Below are positions 1 through 8,867 of a stretch of DNA of 64,000 nt, in pieces; the first letter of the stretch is position 1, and every line of letters begins with the position of its first letter. The translations under genes and the position numbers were made by a program. The stretch lies in assembly GCA_021795395.1 (NCBI GenBank), contig JAJYPN010000007.1:31514-95513 (forward strand), in the 5' to 3' direction. The stretch comes from Pseudomonadota bacterium. Its GTDB lineage: Bacteria; Pseudomonadota; Gammaproteobacteria; Burkholderiales; Sulfuriferulaceae. The notes beneath the pieces are model-generated. The model was not told where the DNA came from. It was given only the letters and a program-made list of their open reading frames with translations, and did not search any database.

Positions 1-3000
1 TGCGGTCTGAACGATATCGTTCGCATCGAGCGCGGGACGGCGTATTATTTTTCGCGTCACGACGGCAATCAACTGACCGCCGAAGACAGAGCGTTCATCG
101 CTCCGCACATTCACGACCGCATGACCGAGATTGTGGTCGATGAACTGGATCACGCGTATGCCTTGTTTCGGCATTTGCCTCCGCAGCCGTTGCATTACAT
201 CAATATTCTCGACAATGACGCACACGCGATGAACACCGCCAACGCGGAGCTGGGACTGGCGCTGTCGGACGACGAAATCGACTATCTGCTCAGCCATTTC
301 ATACGGCTCAACCGCAACCCTACCGATGTCGAGCTGACGATGTTCGCACAAGCCAATTCGGAACATTGCCGGCACAAGATATTCAATGCAAACTGGATCA
401 TAGACGGCGAAACCCAAAATCAAACCCTATTCGGCATGATACGCGCAACTCATAGCCGCCATCCCGGAGGCACCGTGGTCGCCTATTCGGATAATTCTTC
501 GGTCATTGCAGGAGCCGAGACCCAGCGTTTTTATCCCGACAAGGAAGGCCGTTACGCTTATCATCGAAGACTCACGCACATCCTGATGAAAGTGGAGACC
601 CACAACCACCCTACCGCCATCTCTCCTTTCCCAGGCGCCGCTACCGGTTCCGGCGGCGAAATCCGCGATGAAGGCGCTACCGGGACCGGCTCCAAGCCCA
701 AAGCAGGATTATGCGGTTTTTCGGTATCGAATCTGCGTATTCCGGATTTTCTCCAGCCCTGGGAAAAATTTCAGAATACCGCTTCGGGCTATGGCAAACC
801 CCAACGCATCGCTTCGGCCTTGCAAATCATGATCGACGGACCGCTCGGCGCAGCTGCGTTCAACAACGAATTCGGCCGTCCGAATCTGGCGGGATATTTC
901 CGGACTTTCGAAGAATTATGCGACGGCGATATGCGCGGTTATCACAAACCCGTCATGCTAGCGGGCGGAGTCGGCAATATCGATGCCGAACAATGTTTCA
1001 AAAAGCCGTTTGCGGCAGGCACGCTACTCGTCCAGCTCGGCGGCCCGGGCATGCTGATCGGTCTGGGCGGCGGCGCAGCATCGAGCATGGCTACCGGCAG
1101 CAACGCCGAAAAGCTCGATTTTGATTCGGTGCAACGCGGCAATCCGGAAATGCAGCGCCGCGCGCAGGAAGTAATCGATCGATGCTGGCAACTGGGCGAC
1201 AGCAATCCTATTCTTTCCATACACGATGTCGGCGCAGGTGGCATATCCAATGCCTTGCCCGAGCTGATAGATGGAGCTGGCCGAGGCGCAATCTTTCAAT
1301 TGCGCGACGTGCCGCTGGAAGAATCGGGCATGTCGCCGCGCGAAATCTGGTCGAATGAAGCGCAGGAACGGTATGTCCTGGCTCTCGCACCGGCTGATCT
1401 GGAGCTTTTTCGCCGGATTTGCGAACGCGAACGCTGCCCGTTTGCCGTCGTCGGCATTGCAACGGATGCGCCTCGCCTAACCGTTCAGGATAATTTATTG
1501 GCCGAAACTCCGGTCGATATGGATATGTCGGTGCTGTTGGGAAAACCGCCGCAGATGACGCGCTCAGTCAATCGCGTCCACCGTCAACTCCCTTCGCTCG
1601 AATTGTCGGACATGGATATCGCCGAAGCGGCGATACGCGTATTGCATTTACCCAGCGTCGCTTCCAAATCGTTTTTGATCCATATCGGCGATCGGACGGT
1701 CGGCGGCTATACTGCGCGCGATCAAATGGTCGGTCCATGGCAGGTTCCGGTCGCCGATGTAGCCGTCACCACCATGAGCCATACCGGTTACGCCGGGGAG
1801 GTCTTTGCCATCGGCGAACGCGCTCCGCTTGCCTTGATCGATGCGCCGGCATCCGGACGCATGGCGATAGCGGAAGCATTGACCAATATCGCCGCGGCGC
1901 GTATCGATAAGATCGGCGACATCAAATTATCCGCGAACTGGATGGCGGCAACCGGATTCCCCGGCGAAGACGCCGCCTTGTTCGATACCGTAAAAGCCGT
2001 GAGCATGGAACTTTGCCCTGCACTGGGCATCAGTATACCCGTCGGCAAGGATTCCTTGTCGATGCGCAGTACCTGGCAAGAGCATGGGGAAAATAAGGCA
2101 GTAACCGCCCCGCTGTCGCTGATTATTACGGCCTTTGCCCCGACAGCCGACGCCCGTTCGACTCTCACGCCTCAACTTCGCACCGATCAGGGCGATACCG
2201 ATCTGATCCTCGTCGATCTCGGCCGCGGCCGCAATCGTCTGGGCGGCTCGGCCCTGGCGCAGGTGTATAAGCAGATCGGCAACAGCTGTCCGGACATTTA
2301 TTCCCCGCAGCAGCTCACGGCTTTTTTCAGCATCATCCAGGATTTGAAAGCGCGGCAGTTATTGCTGGCCTATCATGACCGCTCCGACGGCGGTTTGTGG
2401 ACGACCCTATGCGAAATGGCTTTCGCAGGATATTGCGGCATCAGCATTGATTGCGACGAGTTATGTCAGAATTTCACTGCCGAGGAAGACGGAAACAATC
2501 CCGACGAAGACGAAACCTCGTTTGTTGCCCCGCAACCCGACGATCCCGATTATATTCTGGGTGCGCTGTTCAATGAAGAATGCGGTGCCGTGCTTCAGGT
2601 TCGGCGCTCCGATACAGCACAGGTCTTGCAGACATTTTTCATTGCCGGATTGCGCAGCGAAGTACACGTCATCGGCATGCCGAATTCAAATGACCGGATC
2701 AGCATACGCCGCCACGGCAAGGATCTGCTGAATTTCAGCCGTACCGAACTGTATCGGGCCTGGCACGAAACCGGTTATCACATACAAAGACTGCGCGATA
2801 ATCCGCGATGTGCTGAGAGCGAGTTTGCCCACATTCAGGATGAAACCGATCCAGGCAGATTCTTCAAGTTATGCTTCGACCCGGAAATCGACTGGACCGT
2901 AGGCGGCAACAAACCGCGCATAGCAATAGTGCGCGAGCAGGGCGTGAACGGCGAGGTAGAAATGGCAGCCGCTTTCGATCGTGCAGGCTTTGAAGCGATC

Positions 3001-3672
3001 GATGTACACATGAGCGACATATTGGCCGGTCGCATCAGCTTGCAGGATTTCCATGGTCTGGCGGCGTGCGGCGGATTTTCCTACGGGGACGTGCTCGGCG
3101 CCGGTGAAGGCTGGGCCAAGTCCATCCTGTTCAATTCGCGCGCGCGCCAGCAATTCGAGGCTTTTTTTAACCGCAGTGACAGTTTTGCGCTCGGCGTCTG
3201 CAATGGCTGCCAGATGATGAGCAATCTGAAATCGATCATACCCGGCGCGCAGTTCTGGCCCAAATTTACCCGAAACATTTCGGAACAATTCGAAGCGCGC
3301 TTTGTCATGGTAGAAGTCACCGACAGTCCCTCTATCCTGTTCGCCGACATGCAAGGCAGCCAGATGCCCATCGTCGTCGCACACGGCGAAGGATACGCCA
3401 ACTTCAGCCAGACCGGCGATGCCGACCGCGTTATCGGGGCTTTGCGTTTTATCGATCATCGCGGCCAGCCTACCGAAACGTACCCGCTCAACCCTAACGG
3501 CTCGGCCGGCGGGTTGACCGGCGTTACCAGCGACAACGGTCGGTTTACCATCATGATGCCGCATCCGGAACGGGTATTCCGCGCCATCCAGCACAGTTGG
3601 CAGGGTGACTGCAATCGGGAAAACGGTCCCTGGCTACGGTTATTCCAAAATGCGAGGAAATGGGTACAATAA
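1..3672 (+). CDS. purL: Phosphoribosylformylglycinamidine synthase, 5'-truncated by window edge
   Basis: This is the large single-chain PurL of purine synthesis. It converts FGAR, glutamine and ATP to FGAM. The frame is open from base 1, and the residues before the Met at 121 (CGLN...IHDRM) still match PurL. About 95 N-terminal residues are therefore outside the window and 1223 are present. Visible signatures are [12 protein letters not shown], the [15 protein letters not shown] substrate/ATP region, and a C-terminal class I glutaminase domain. That domain has nucleophile Cys at codon 3199-3201 (GVCNGC) and the His/Glu pair in PHPERVF at 3562-3570. An acidic insertion near 2461-2545 is unusual. 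A NifU-like gene starts 4 bases downstream. Confidence 0.97.
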   Translation, partial: CGLNDIVRIERGTAYYFSRHDGNQLTAEDRAFIAPHIHDRMTEIVVDELDHAYALFRHLPPQPLHYINILDNDAHAMNTANAELGLALSDDEIDYLLSHFIRLNRNPTDVELTMFAQANSEHCRHKIFNANWIIDGETQNQTLFGMIRATHSRHPGGTVVAYSDNSSVIAGAETQRFYPDKEGRYAYHRRLTHILMKVETHNHPTAISPFPGAATGSGGEIRDEGATGTGSKPKAGLCGFSVSNLRIPDFLQPWEKFQNTASGYGKPQRIASALQIMIDGPLGAAAFNNEFGRPNLAGYFRTFEELCDGDMRGYHKPVMLAGGVGNIDAEQCFKKPFAAGTLLVQLGGPGMLIGLGGGAASSMATGSNAEKLDFDSVQRGNPEMQRRAQEVIDRCWQLGDSNPILSIHDVGAGGISNALPELIDGAGRGAIFQLRDVPLEESGMSPREIWSNEAQERYVLALAPADLELFRRICERERCPFAVVGIATDAPRLTVQDNLLAETPVDMDMSVLLGKPPQMTRSVNRVHRQLPSLELSDMDIAEAAIRVLHLPSVASKSFLIHIGDRTVGGYTARDQMVGPWQVPVADVAVTTMSHTGYAGEVFAIGERAPLALIDAPASGRMAIAEALTNIAAARIDKIGDIKLSANWMAATGFPGEDAALFDTVKAVSMELCPALGISIPVGKDSLSMRSTWQEHGENKAVTAPLSLIITAFAPTADARSTLTPQLRTDQGDTDLILVDLGRGRNRLGGSALAQVYKQIGNSCPDIYSPQQLTAFFSIIQDLKARQLLLAYHDRSDGGLWTTLCEMAFAGYCGISIDCDELCQNFTAEEDGNNPDEDETSFVAPQPDDPDYILGALFNEECGAVLQVRRSDTAQVLQTFFIAGLRSEVHVIGMPNSNDRISIRRHGKDLLNFSRTELYRAWHETGYHIQRLRDNPRCAESEFAHIQDETDPGRFFKLCFDPEIDWTVGGNKPRIAIVREQGVNGEVEMAAAFDRAGFEAIDVHMSDILAGRISLQDFHGLAACGGFSYGDVLGAGEGWAKSILFNSRARQQFEAFFNRSDSFALGVCNGCQMMSNLKSIIPGAQFWPKFTRNISEQFEARFVMVEVTDSPSILFADMQGSQMPIVVAHGEGYANFSQTGDADRVIGALRFIDHRGQPTETYPLNPNGSAGGLTGVTSDNGRFTIMMPHPERVFRAIQHSWQGDCNRENGPWLRLFQNARKWVQ

Positions 3673-3676
3673 GCCT

Positions 3677-4117
3677 ATGTCTACAGAAAAAACCATGCCC
3701 ATACGTCGTTTTTCAGCGGAAGAATTGACTCGGCGCAATGTTGAAATGGGCGTCGACGATATACGTTGGTACGAGGAAGATGAGCTCGACGAACTCGAAG
3801 CCAGCGATCCGCTGCTGGCCGCACGCATCGCCCAGCGCCAGGCCAGAATCGAGAAACTCAAACCCTATGCCGCTAACGGCATCGCTCCCCCCATGACTCC
3901 GGAAGCATTGACCGACGTACTCGAAGAAGCCCGCGCAGTCTTGTTGCGCGATGGCGGCGATCTGGAACTGGTCGAGATTCGCGACACCGTGGTACGCGTT
4001 CGGCTCAAGGGAGCATGCGTAGGTTGCCCCAATTCGGTACTCGATTTGAAAAATGTAGTGGAAAAAATCGTACGGCGCACATTTCCGCAAGTCACGGCTG
4101 TGCAAAATGTGTACTGA
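3677..4117 (+). CDS. NifU C-terminal-domain Fe-S scaffold/carrier-like protein
   Basis: A 146-residue protein whose C-terminal half is a NifU-like domain. It has the CxxC pair Cys114/Cys117 (ACVGCPNS), which in this family binds or transfers a [4Fe-4S] cluster. The N-terminal 65 residues are charged and helical (EEDELDELEASDPLLAARIAQRQ) and do not resemble IscU or the A-type domain of NfuA. I chose the ATG at 3677 because it follows the purL stop by 4 bases. The frame runs further upstream, but that part lies inside purL. A Met at 3695 is an alternative start. It is probably read with purL. The exact client is unknown. Confidence 0.8.
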   Translation: MSTEKTMPIRRFSAEELTRRNVEMGVDDIRWYEEDELDELEASDPLLAARIAQRQARIEKLKPYAANGIAPPMTPEALTDVLEEARAVLLRDGGDLELVEIRDTVVRVRLKGACVGCPNSVLDLKNVVEKIVRRTFPQVTAVQNVY

Positions 4118-4196
4118 ACCCATTGGCGACCTGGGTGGATGCACGTTAATAGGCAACGAGCCAGATTGTTTTGTCGCTACGGATACAACACCGTTA

Positions 4197-4613
4197 TCAG
4201 GGTGCAATCTGTAATTTATCAGGAGTGGCGACTACGATCGGCGGTTTGGGCTGATGCGTCAGCAACCATTTCTGTTTTACCGCCAACTGCTTCCTCGGCG
4301 GCAGACGTTTCAATTTACGATAATTTTGCCGTGCCAGCGCTCTTTGCTGGCTGGTCAGCTCGCTCCAGGTCGTCAAGCGCTTCTGGAAACGGCGCTGCTG
4401 TTCCGGTTTCAGTTTCGGGTACTTCGCCGCGATCGCGAGTAATCTCTTGCGTTGCATTTCGCTCATGCCGTCCCATTTGGCTTTTACAGGCGCCAGTATG
4501 GTTTGCTGTGCGGGCGACAGGCCAATCCACGCCGGTTCGGCCGACCACGCCGGGTATGCGCAGCATAGCAGGTATCCCAGCACTGTCAGTATGCGGAAGA
4601 ATTGCTGACCCAT
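4197..4613 (-). CDS. DUF3106 domain secreted protein
   Basis: A 138-residue protein with a clear signal peptide (MGQQFFRILTVLGYLLCCAYPAWSA, cleavage near 25). The body is rich in Q, R and L with the repeated pattern typical of DUF3106 (LSPAQQ, PKLKPEQQRRFQKRL, LTSQQRALARQNYRKLKRLPP). The function of the family is not established. It is the last gene of a sigma factor-DUF3619-DUF3106 unit, and its start overlaps the DUF3619 gene by 28 bases. That suggests translational coupling and a role in sensing or in the output of the same ECF system. It converges on the NifU-like gene, with 79 bases between them. Confidence 0.8.
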   Translation of the reverse strand: MGQQFFRILTVLGYLLCCAYPAWSAEPAWIGLSPAQQTILAPVKAKWDGMSEMQRKRLLAIAAKYPKLKPEQQRRFQKRLTTWSELTSQQRALARQNYRKLKRLPPRKQLAVKQKWLLTHQPKPPIVVATPDKLQIAP

Positions 4614-4969
4614 TTGCTCAGATGTCCATCCAGATATGCGTTGACAGGTAAATCGCCGGTTAACAGCTCGGTATCTATACTTACGGTATTATCGTCCTTG
4701 CCGTTGCCGCCGGCTTGCCAGACAGCCGTGCCGCCGCCCAACGCCAGAACGAGCAGCATGCCTGCCAGACCCAGTCTGTGCTGACGCATCCACTCCGTCC
4801 ATGTCACGCTATGACCGGAACTGTACGAATGGGCATACATGCCTTGCGTAGCAAGCGTACAGGCTTGTTCCCGGGCCAATCGAAGCCGCTCTGTAATTTC
4901 CGGGCGCAACAAGGGCAGACTGTCGTCAAGCATAGCGATCATTTCCCTGGCGTAAGCATCCTCATTCAT
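4586..4969 (-). CDS. DUF3619 membrane protein, possible anti-sigma-like partner
   Basis: A 127-residue protein with a cytoplasmic N-terminal helix-rich part (residues 1-60, many Arg/Glu/Leu), one membrane helix around 66-86 (LGLAGMLLVLALGGGTAVW) and a short periplasmic tail. This is the form of the DUF3619 family, which commonly sits next to an ECF-type sigma gene in betaproteobacteria. Its ATG overlaps the 3' end of the sigma gene by 8 bases. Position and topology suggest control of the sigma factor, but no anti-sigma ZAS motif is visible, so that role is only inferred. Confidence 0.78.
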   Translation of the reverse strand: MNEDAYAREMIAMLDDSLPLLRPEITERLRLAREQACTLATQGMYAHSYSSGHSVTWTEWMRQHRLGLAGMLLVLALGGGTAVWQAGGNGKDDNTVSIDTELLTGDLPVNAYLDGHLSKWVSNSSAY

Positions 4970-5525
4970 CTTTCATTCCTTTATCCTGCAACAACTCGGC
5001 AAGCGCCCGCACTGCGCGCGAACAATGCGTTTTGACGCTGCCTTCCGAGCATCCCATTACTGTTGCTGTTTCTGCAATATCCATTTCCTCCCAATAACGC
5101 AGCAGGAAAGCTTCGCGTTGACGAGCGGGCAATTTTTCTATCGCTTTTTCTATCAAAGCAAGATTCTTGCCCGTGGCAAGCTGATTGTAAGGGCTATCCT
5201 TTTCGTTGGCCGGCTGGACATATTCCTGGCTGCTATCGTCCTCCTCGCCTTCCCGGCCTGGTGTAATGAAAGACAGCGCGGTCACCCAAAAGTTGCGCAC
5301 CTTTTGGCGCCGATAATAATCGCGTATCGTATTTTGCAATATGCGCTGAAACAACAAGGGAAATTCGGCAGGGGGAGCATCCGCATATTTCTCCGCGAGT
5401 TTCATCATCGAATCCTGCACGATATCGAGCGCAGCCTGATCGTCGCGCACCGCAAAGGCAGCCTGGCGATACGCCCTGCGTTCCACCTCGGCCAGAAAAC
5501 GCGCCAGGGCATCGGTATCAGGCAC
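4962..5525 (-). CDS. ECF-like RNA polymerase sigma factor
   Basis: A 187-residue sigma-70 family protein. Region 2 is visible in the first 80 residues (DDQAALDIVQDSMMKLAEKY, then NTIRDYYRRQ). Region 4 ends the protein with a helix-turn-helix (LPARQREAFLLRYWEEMDIAETATVMGCSEGSVKTH). The linker is long and acidic (GEEDDSSQEY). I placed the start at a GTG at 5525 because AAGGA lies a few bases upstream and the protein aligns with its family from there. The open frame continues upstream to 5636 but encodes nothing sigma-like. It heads a three-gene unit with DUF3619 and DUF3106. Confidence 0.85.
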   Translation of the reverse strand: MPDTDALARFLAEVERRAYRQAAFAVRDDQAALDIVQDSMMKLAEKYADAPPAEFPLLFQRILQNTIRDYYRRQKVRNFWVTALSFITPGREGEEDDSSQEYVQPANEKDSPYNQLATGKNLALIEKAIEKLPARQREAFLLRYWEEMDIAETATVMGCSEGSVKTHCSRAVRALAELLQDKGMKDE

Positions 5526-5703
5526 AATTGTCCTTAAGCCCGAAGGCAAACAGACACGGCCGCGCGTCTGAGAAATTTGCAGGCACTCGCACGAAACTGA
5601 TCGCGATATCCGCTGCGCCGAACGCGCAGACGCCATCGGCGTTCAAACATGGCGAGAAACGAAAAAAATCGGCGAAAACAGGCAATGCGGTATCCCTGAC
5701 ACT

Positions 5704-6651
5704 TTAATGTATTTTCATATCCATCATGGCTAATGGATTGATATTCTTGGCCAAGGCCACTCCGAAATGCTTGGCGAAGCGATCTGCAAAGCCTTCTTGC
5801 GGAGTAAAGTCGACTATTTTTTTGGCGTGGATGATTTCACGCGCCACATAATCCGTACTGCCCAGCCCGTCAGCCAACCCGAGTTTTATGCTTTCGGCTC
5901 CGGTCCAGACCAGACCGCTGAACATATCCGGTGTTTCTTTCAGGCGATTGCCGCGCCCTGTCCGAACAGCTTGTATAAATTGCCTGTGTATTTGTTCCAG
6001 CATTTGTTTGGCGTACGCCACCTGTTGAGGGTTGGCCGGCGAAAACGGATCCAGAAATCCTTTGTTGGCGCCAGCCGTCAATAAACGCCGTTCTACGCCT
6101 ATCTTGTCCATCGTGCCGGTAAAGCCGAAGCCGTCCATCAGCACACCGATCGAACCGACCAGACTGGCTTTATCGACGTAAATCCGATCTGCCGCCGAAG
6201 CAACATAATATCCGCCGGAAGCGCAAATATCATCAACCACCACATACAAGGGTATTTTCGGATATTTTTGACGCAAACGCATCATTTCATCGTAAATCTG
6301 CCCAGCCTGCACCGGGCTGCCGCCAGGACTGTTGATCCGCAGAATCACGCCTTGCGTATCCTTGTCCTTGAACGCATCGTCGAGACCGTCGATAATCTGG
6401 TCGGCATTAACTTCATTGGGAGATATCGTCCCCTTCAGTTCGACCAGTGCAGTGTGTTTGCCGTGCAAATCGATATTATTGGCGCCGTTCCAGTTCAATA
6501 CGTAATAAATCAGAACACTTAACAGCGCCAGACTCAACAGTTTGAAAAAAATTCTCCAGCGCCTTGCCGACCGCTGTTCCCGCACGGCAGCCAGCGCTAC
6601 TTTTTCGAGGATTTCGCGTTCCCAGTTACCGGGTTTTTCCGCTTCGGACAT
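5704..6651 (-). CDS. sppA: Signal peptide peptidase, S49 family (short SppA)
   Basis: A 315-residue inner-membrane serine protease that degrades cleaved signal peptides. The N-terminal 32 residues are cytoplasmic and basic, a single membrane helix spans about 33-52, and the rest is periplasmic. The catalytic dyad is Ser145 (ASGGYY) and Lys197 (ANKGFLDPF). The spacing of 52 equals that of the Bacillus SppA Ser147/Lys199 pair. The motif NSPGGS is also present. The gene follows the HAD phosphatase by 40 bases and is probably in the rluC-HAD-sppA operon. Confidence 0.92.
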   Translation of the reverse strand: MSEAEKPGNWEREILEKVALAAVREQRSARRWRIFFKLLSLALLSVLIYYVLNWNGANNIDLHGKHTALVELKGTISPNEVNADQIIDGLDDAFKDKDTQGVILRINSPGGSPVQAGQIYDEMMRLRQKYPKIPLYVVVDDICASGGYYVASAADRIYVDKASLVGSIGVLMDGFGFTGTMDKIGVERRLLTAGANKGFLDPFSPANPQQVAYAKQMLEQIHRQFIQAVRTGRGNRLKETPDMFSGLVWTGAESIKLGLADGLGSTDYVAREIIHAKKIVDFTPQEGFADRFAKHFGVALAKNINPLAMMDMKIH

Positions 6652-6691
6652 GTATTTTCCTTTTGGTATGAGACGAATCGTCAGTATAAGC

Positions 6692-7348
6692 TCAAGCGTG
6701 GATAGTTAACCATTGCGACAGGCCGGCAAAATCGTCGGCGATGTACAATGGCGAAAAGTACCGCAGACTTTCCTTGTCATGTGCGCCATAGCCGGCGCCT
6801 ACGCTGGCGACGCCGGCATTTTGCGCCATCAGGAGATCGTGACTGGTATCGCCTATCATCAAGGTACGCTGCGGCGGCACGCCGAAGGCTTCCATCAACT
6901 CAAGTATCATGGCGGGGTGGGGTTTGGAAAGGCTTTCATCGGCACAACGCGTCGCGTGGAAATACGGACGCAGCCGGCTGGTATCAAGCGCGCGTTCCAG
7001 GCCTGCCCGATTTTTTCCCGTCGCCACCGTAACCGTATGGCCGACCTTGTTCAAATGCGGTATGGCATCGGCCACTCCGTCAAATAACGTGAGCAAGCCA
7101 TCCTGGCGCAGAAAATGATAGCGATAACGCGCGATCAAACGCGAATATTCGTCTGGCGGCAATTCCGGCAGCAGCGCAGCGATGGCATTGGTCAAACCCA
7201 GGCCAATGATATGACTGGCTTCTTCCTGGGTAGGCACCGGCAAATCGAGATCGGCGCACGCCTTGCGTATCGATCCGGCTATCGCCGCTGTCGAATCCAT
7301 CAGGGTACCGTCCCAATCGAATATCAATAAGTCAAATTGTCTGGGCAT
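6692..7348 (-). CDS. HAD-superfamily phosphatase, phosphoglycolate phosphatase-like
   Basis: A 218-residue HAD hydrolase. Motif I is FDWDGTLMD with nucleophile Asp11 and acid/base Asp13. Motif II Thr lies in VATGKN, motif III Lys in SLSKPHPAM, and motif IV in MIGDTSHD. The cap region (residues 18-85) is the helical type seen in Gph/PGP relatives. Substrate cannot be read from sequence. I start it at the ATG at 7348, which overlaps the rluC end by 17 bases. An ATG at 7381 would only add residues encoded inside rluC. Coupling with rluC is the usual arrangement in betaproteobacteria. Confidence 0.87.
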   Translation of the reverse strand: MPRQFDLLIFDWDGTLMDSTAAIAGSIRKACADLDLPVPTQEEASHIIGLGLTNAIAALLPELPPDEYSRLIARYRYHFLRQDGLLTLFDGVADAIPHLNKVGHTVTVATGKNRAGLERALDTSRLRPYFHATRCADESLSKPHPAMILELMEAFGVPPQRTLMIGDTSHDLLMAQNAGVASVGAGYGAHDKESLRYFSPLYIADDFAGLSQWLTIHA

Positions 7349-8288
7349 GGGGCAATCGCTCGATAAAATTTTGTAATTCATCCGGCAGCGGCACTTCCAC
7401 CACTATCGGTCGCTGAGTCAGCGGATGAGCGAATTCGACGCGCCAGGCATGCAGAAACATCCGCTTCAGACCCTGCCTTGCCGCCTCGCGGTTTCTGGCA
7501 AAATCGCCGTATTTGTCGTCGCCGGCGATAGGAAAGCCGGAATGCGCCAGATGGACGCGGATCTGATGCGTGCGTCCGGTTTTCAGTTCCGCTTCCAGCA
7601 GGGAATAATCCGGCCATGCCCGCAATAATCTGAAGACCGTATGCGCACTTTTTCCATCCACGCTCACCATCACCCGCCGTTCGCCCTCGCCGTTCAAATA
7701 TTTATGCAAAGCCAGCGTAACATGTTGCACCGGGTTTTTCCACCTGCCGTATGTTAACGTCAAATAACGCTTGTTGACGCGATTCTCACGGAAAATATCG
7801 TGCAACCGGACCAGCGCACTGCGCTTGCAAGCCAAAATCAACGCTCCGGAAGTATCTCGGTCCAGACGATGCGCCAGCTCCAGAAAGCGGGATTCGGGCA
7901 ATTCCAGCCGCAATTGCTCGATCACGCCCAGGCTGATCCCGCTGCCGCCATGAACCGCCATGCCGGCGGGCTTGTTTACGATGAGGATGGCATCGTCGCG
8001 ATACAGCACGCGATCGAGCAGACGCAAGCCATGCCTGGGCAACACCGGTCGCGTCGCGATTTCGGCGACCCGTAGCGGCGGAATGCGGACTTCTTCGCCC
8101 AGGGCGAGTTTATGAGCGGCATCGACGCGGCCCTTGTTCACCCTTACTTCACCGGTACGCAAAATACGATACAAATGGCTTTTGGGTACGCCTTTCAGAT
8201 GCCGCGCCAGAAAATTATCGATGCGCTGGCCTTCCGAAGATTCGTCTACTTTAACGAAAGTAACGGATTCTTTGCGTAAATCATTCAT
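7332..8288 (-). CDS. rluC: 23S rRNA pseudouridine synthase RluC
   Basis: A 318-residue RluA-family enzyme that makes pseudouridines in 23S rRNA (955/2504/2580 in E. coli numbering). An S4 RNA-binding domain occupies roughly residues 20-75 (RIDNFLARHLKGVPKSHLYRILRTGEVRVN). The catalytic domain follows, with HRLDRDTSG and catalytic Asp143, then RTHQIRVHLAHSGFPIAGDDKYGD. It is the first gene of an operon with the HAD phosphatase and sppA, and is divergent from rne across 579 bases. Confidence 0.93.
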   Translation of the reverse strand: MNDLRKESVTFVKVDESSEGQRIDNFLARHLKGVPKSHLYRILRTGEVRVNKGRVDAAHKLALGEEVRIPPLRVAEIATRPVLPRHGLRLLDRVLYRDDAILIVNKPAGMAVHGGSGISLGVIEQLRLELPESRFLELAHRLDRDTSGALILACKRSALVRLHDIFRENRVNKRYLTLTYGRWKNPVQHVTLALHKYLNGEGERRVMVSVDGKSAHTVFRLLRAWPDYSLLEAELKTGRTHQIRVHLAHSGFPIAGDDKYGDFARNREAARQGLKRMFLHAWRVEFAHPLTQRPIVVEVPLPDELQNFIERLPHAQTI

Positions 8289-8867
8289 TTTGCATATACT
8301 GGCAATACTTTCTGCGATGACGGATGATTAAATATTCGCATATAAACTTTGATCGTGCATCGGCCGGTCATCCCAAAAGTAAAATTAACCGGTTAATTTC
8401 GCTCACCGGAACTCTCAAACCTGGCAGACTGGGCAATTATACACCTCTGCCTGCCGGGACACAGAAGGATCCAGAACTGCAAAACGCAGACGGCTCCAGA
8501 CAAGTAGCGATATTAAAGTATATTTTAGCGCGCGAAATGCAACCTGGCTTAAAAATCGTTCGCACACGCCAATCCGCATTGGTTATGACCCGATAGCATC
8601 CTTTGTCGCTCAGGCACCCAAATGAAACAAAATCCGTTGCCCACACAAAGTTACTTATCCTTGTCACACTGTTCGCCGATTGTGCATTTAGGAACGCACG
8701 CCGGTTTTATTGATGATGCTGTACTCCGTTACCTCACCCGGAACCCGTATGCTCGCTTTTCCCGGAAGCCCGTACCGGCACAATTTCCGGATTAGACTGC
8801 GCTGTTAAATTTGCGCTTGTGGTAGTGGCTTATCGTCCCGTGTGTCGCGCGCGGGAGAAAACGAATA
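8289..8867 (+). other. Long non-coding region between divergent rluC and rne
   Basis: This 579-base gap holds the rluC promoter region and, most likely, the long 5' leader of rne. RNase E genes in proteobacteria usually have long autoregulated leaders. Two short open frames here (8324-8596 plus, 8437-8667 minus) overlap each other and have no family character or ribosome site, so I do not call them. A perfect 18-bp palindrome lies at 8382-8399. No confident -10/-35 pair for rne was found. Confidence 0.6.
8382..8399. promoter_or_regulatory. Perfect 18-bp palindrome, candidate operator
   Basis: AAATTAACC followed directly by GGTTAATTT is a perfect dyad without spacer, 93 bases upstream of the rluC start and about 470 upstream of rne. 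Its size and symmetry suit a dimeric repressor, but no regulator is identified. Confidence 0.5.

Noticed and set aside
2869..3594. 241-codon antisense open frame inside purL
   Set aside because: It is a codon-bias shadow of purL on the opposite strand, with no family signature or ribosome site.
8324..8667. Two overlapping open frames in the rluC-rne gap
   Set aside because: They run on opposite strands over the same bases, lack recognisable domains and look like leader DNA.
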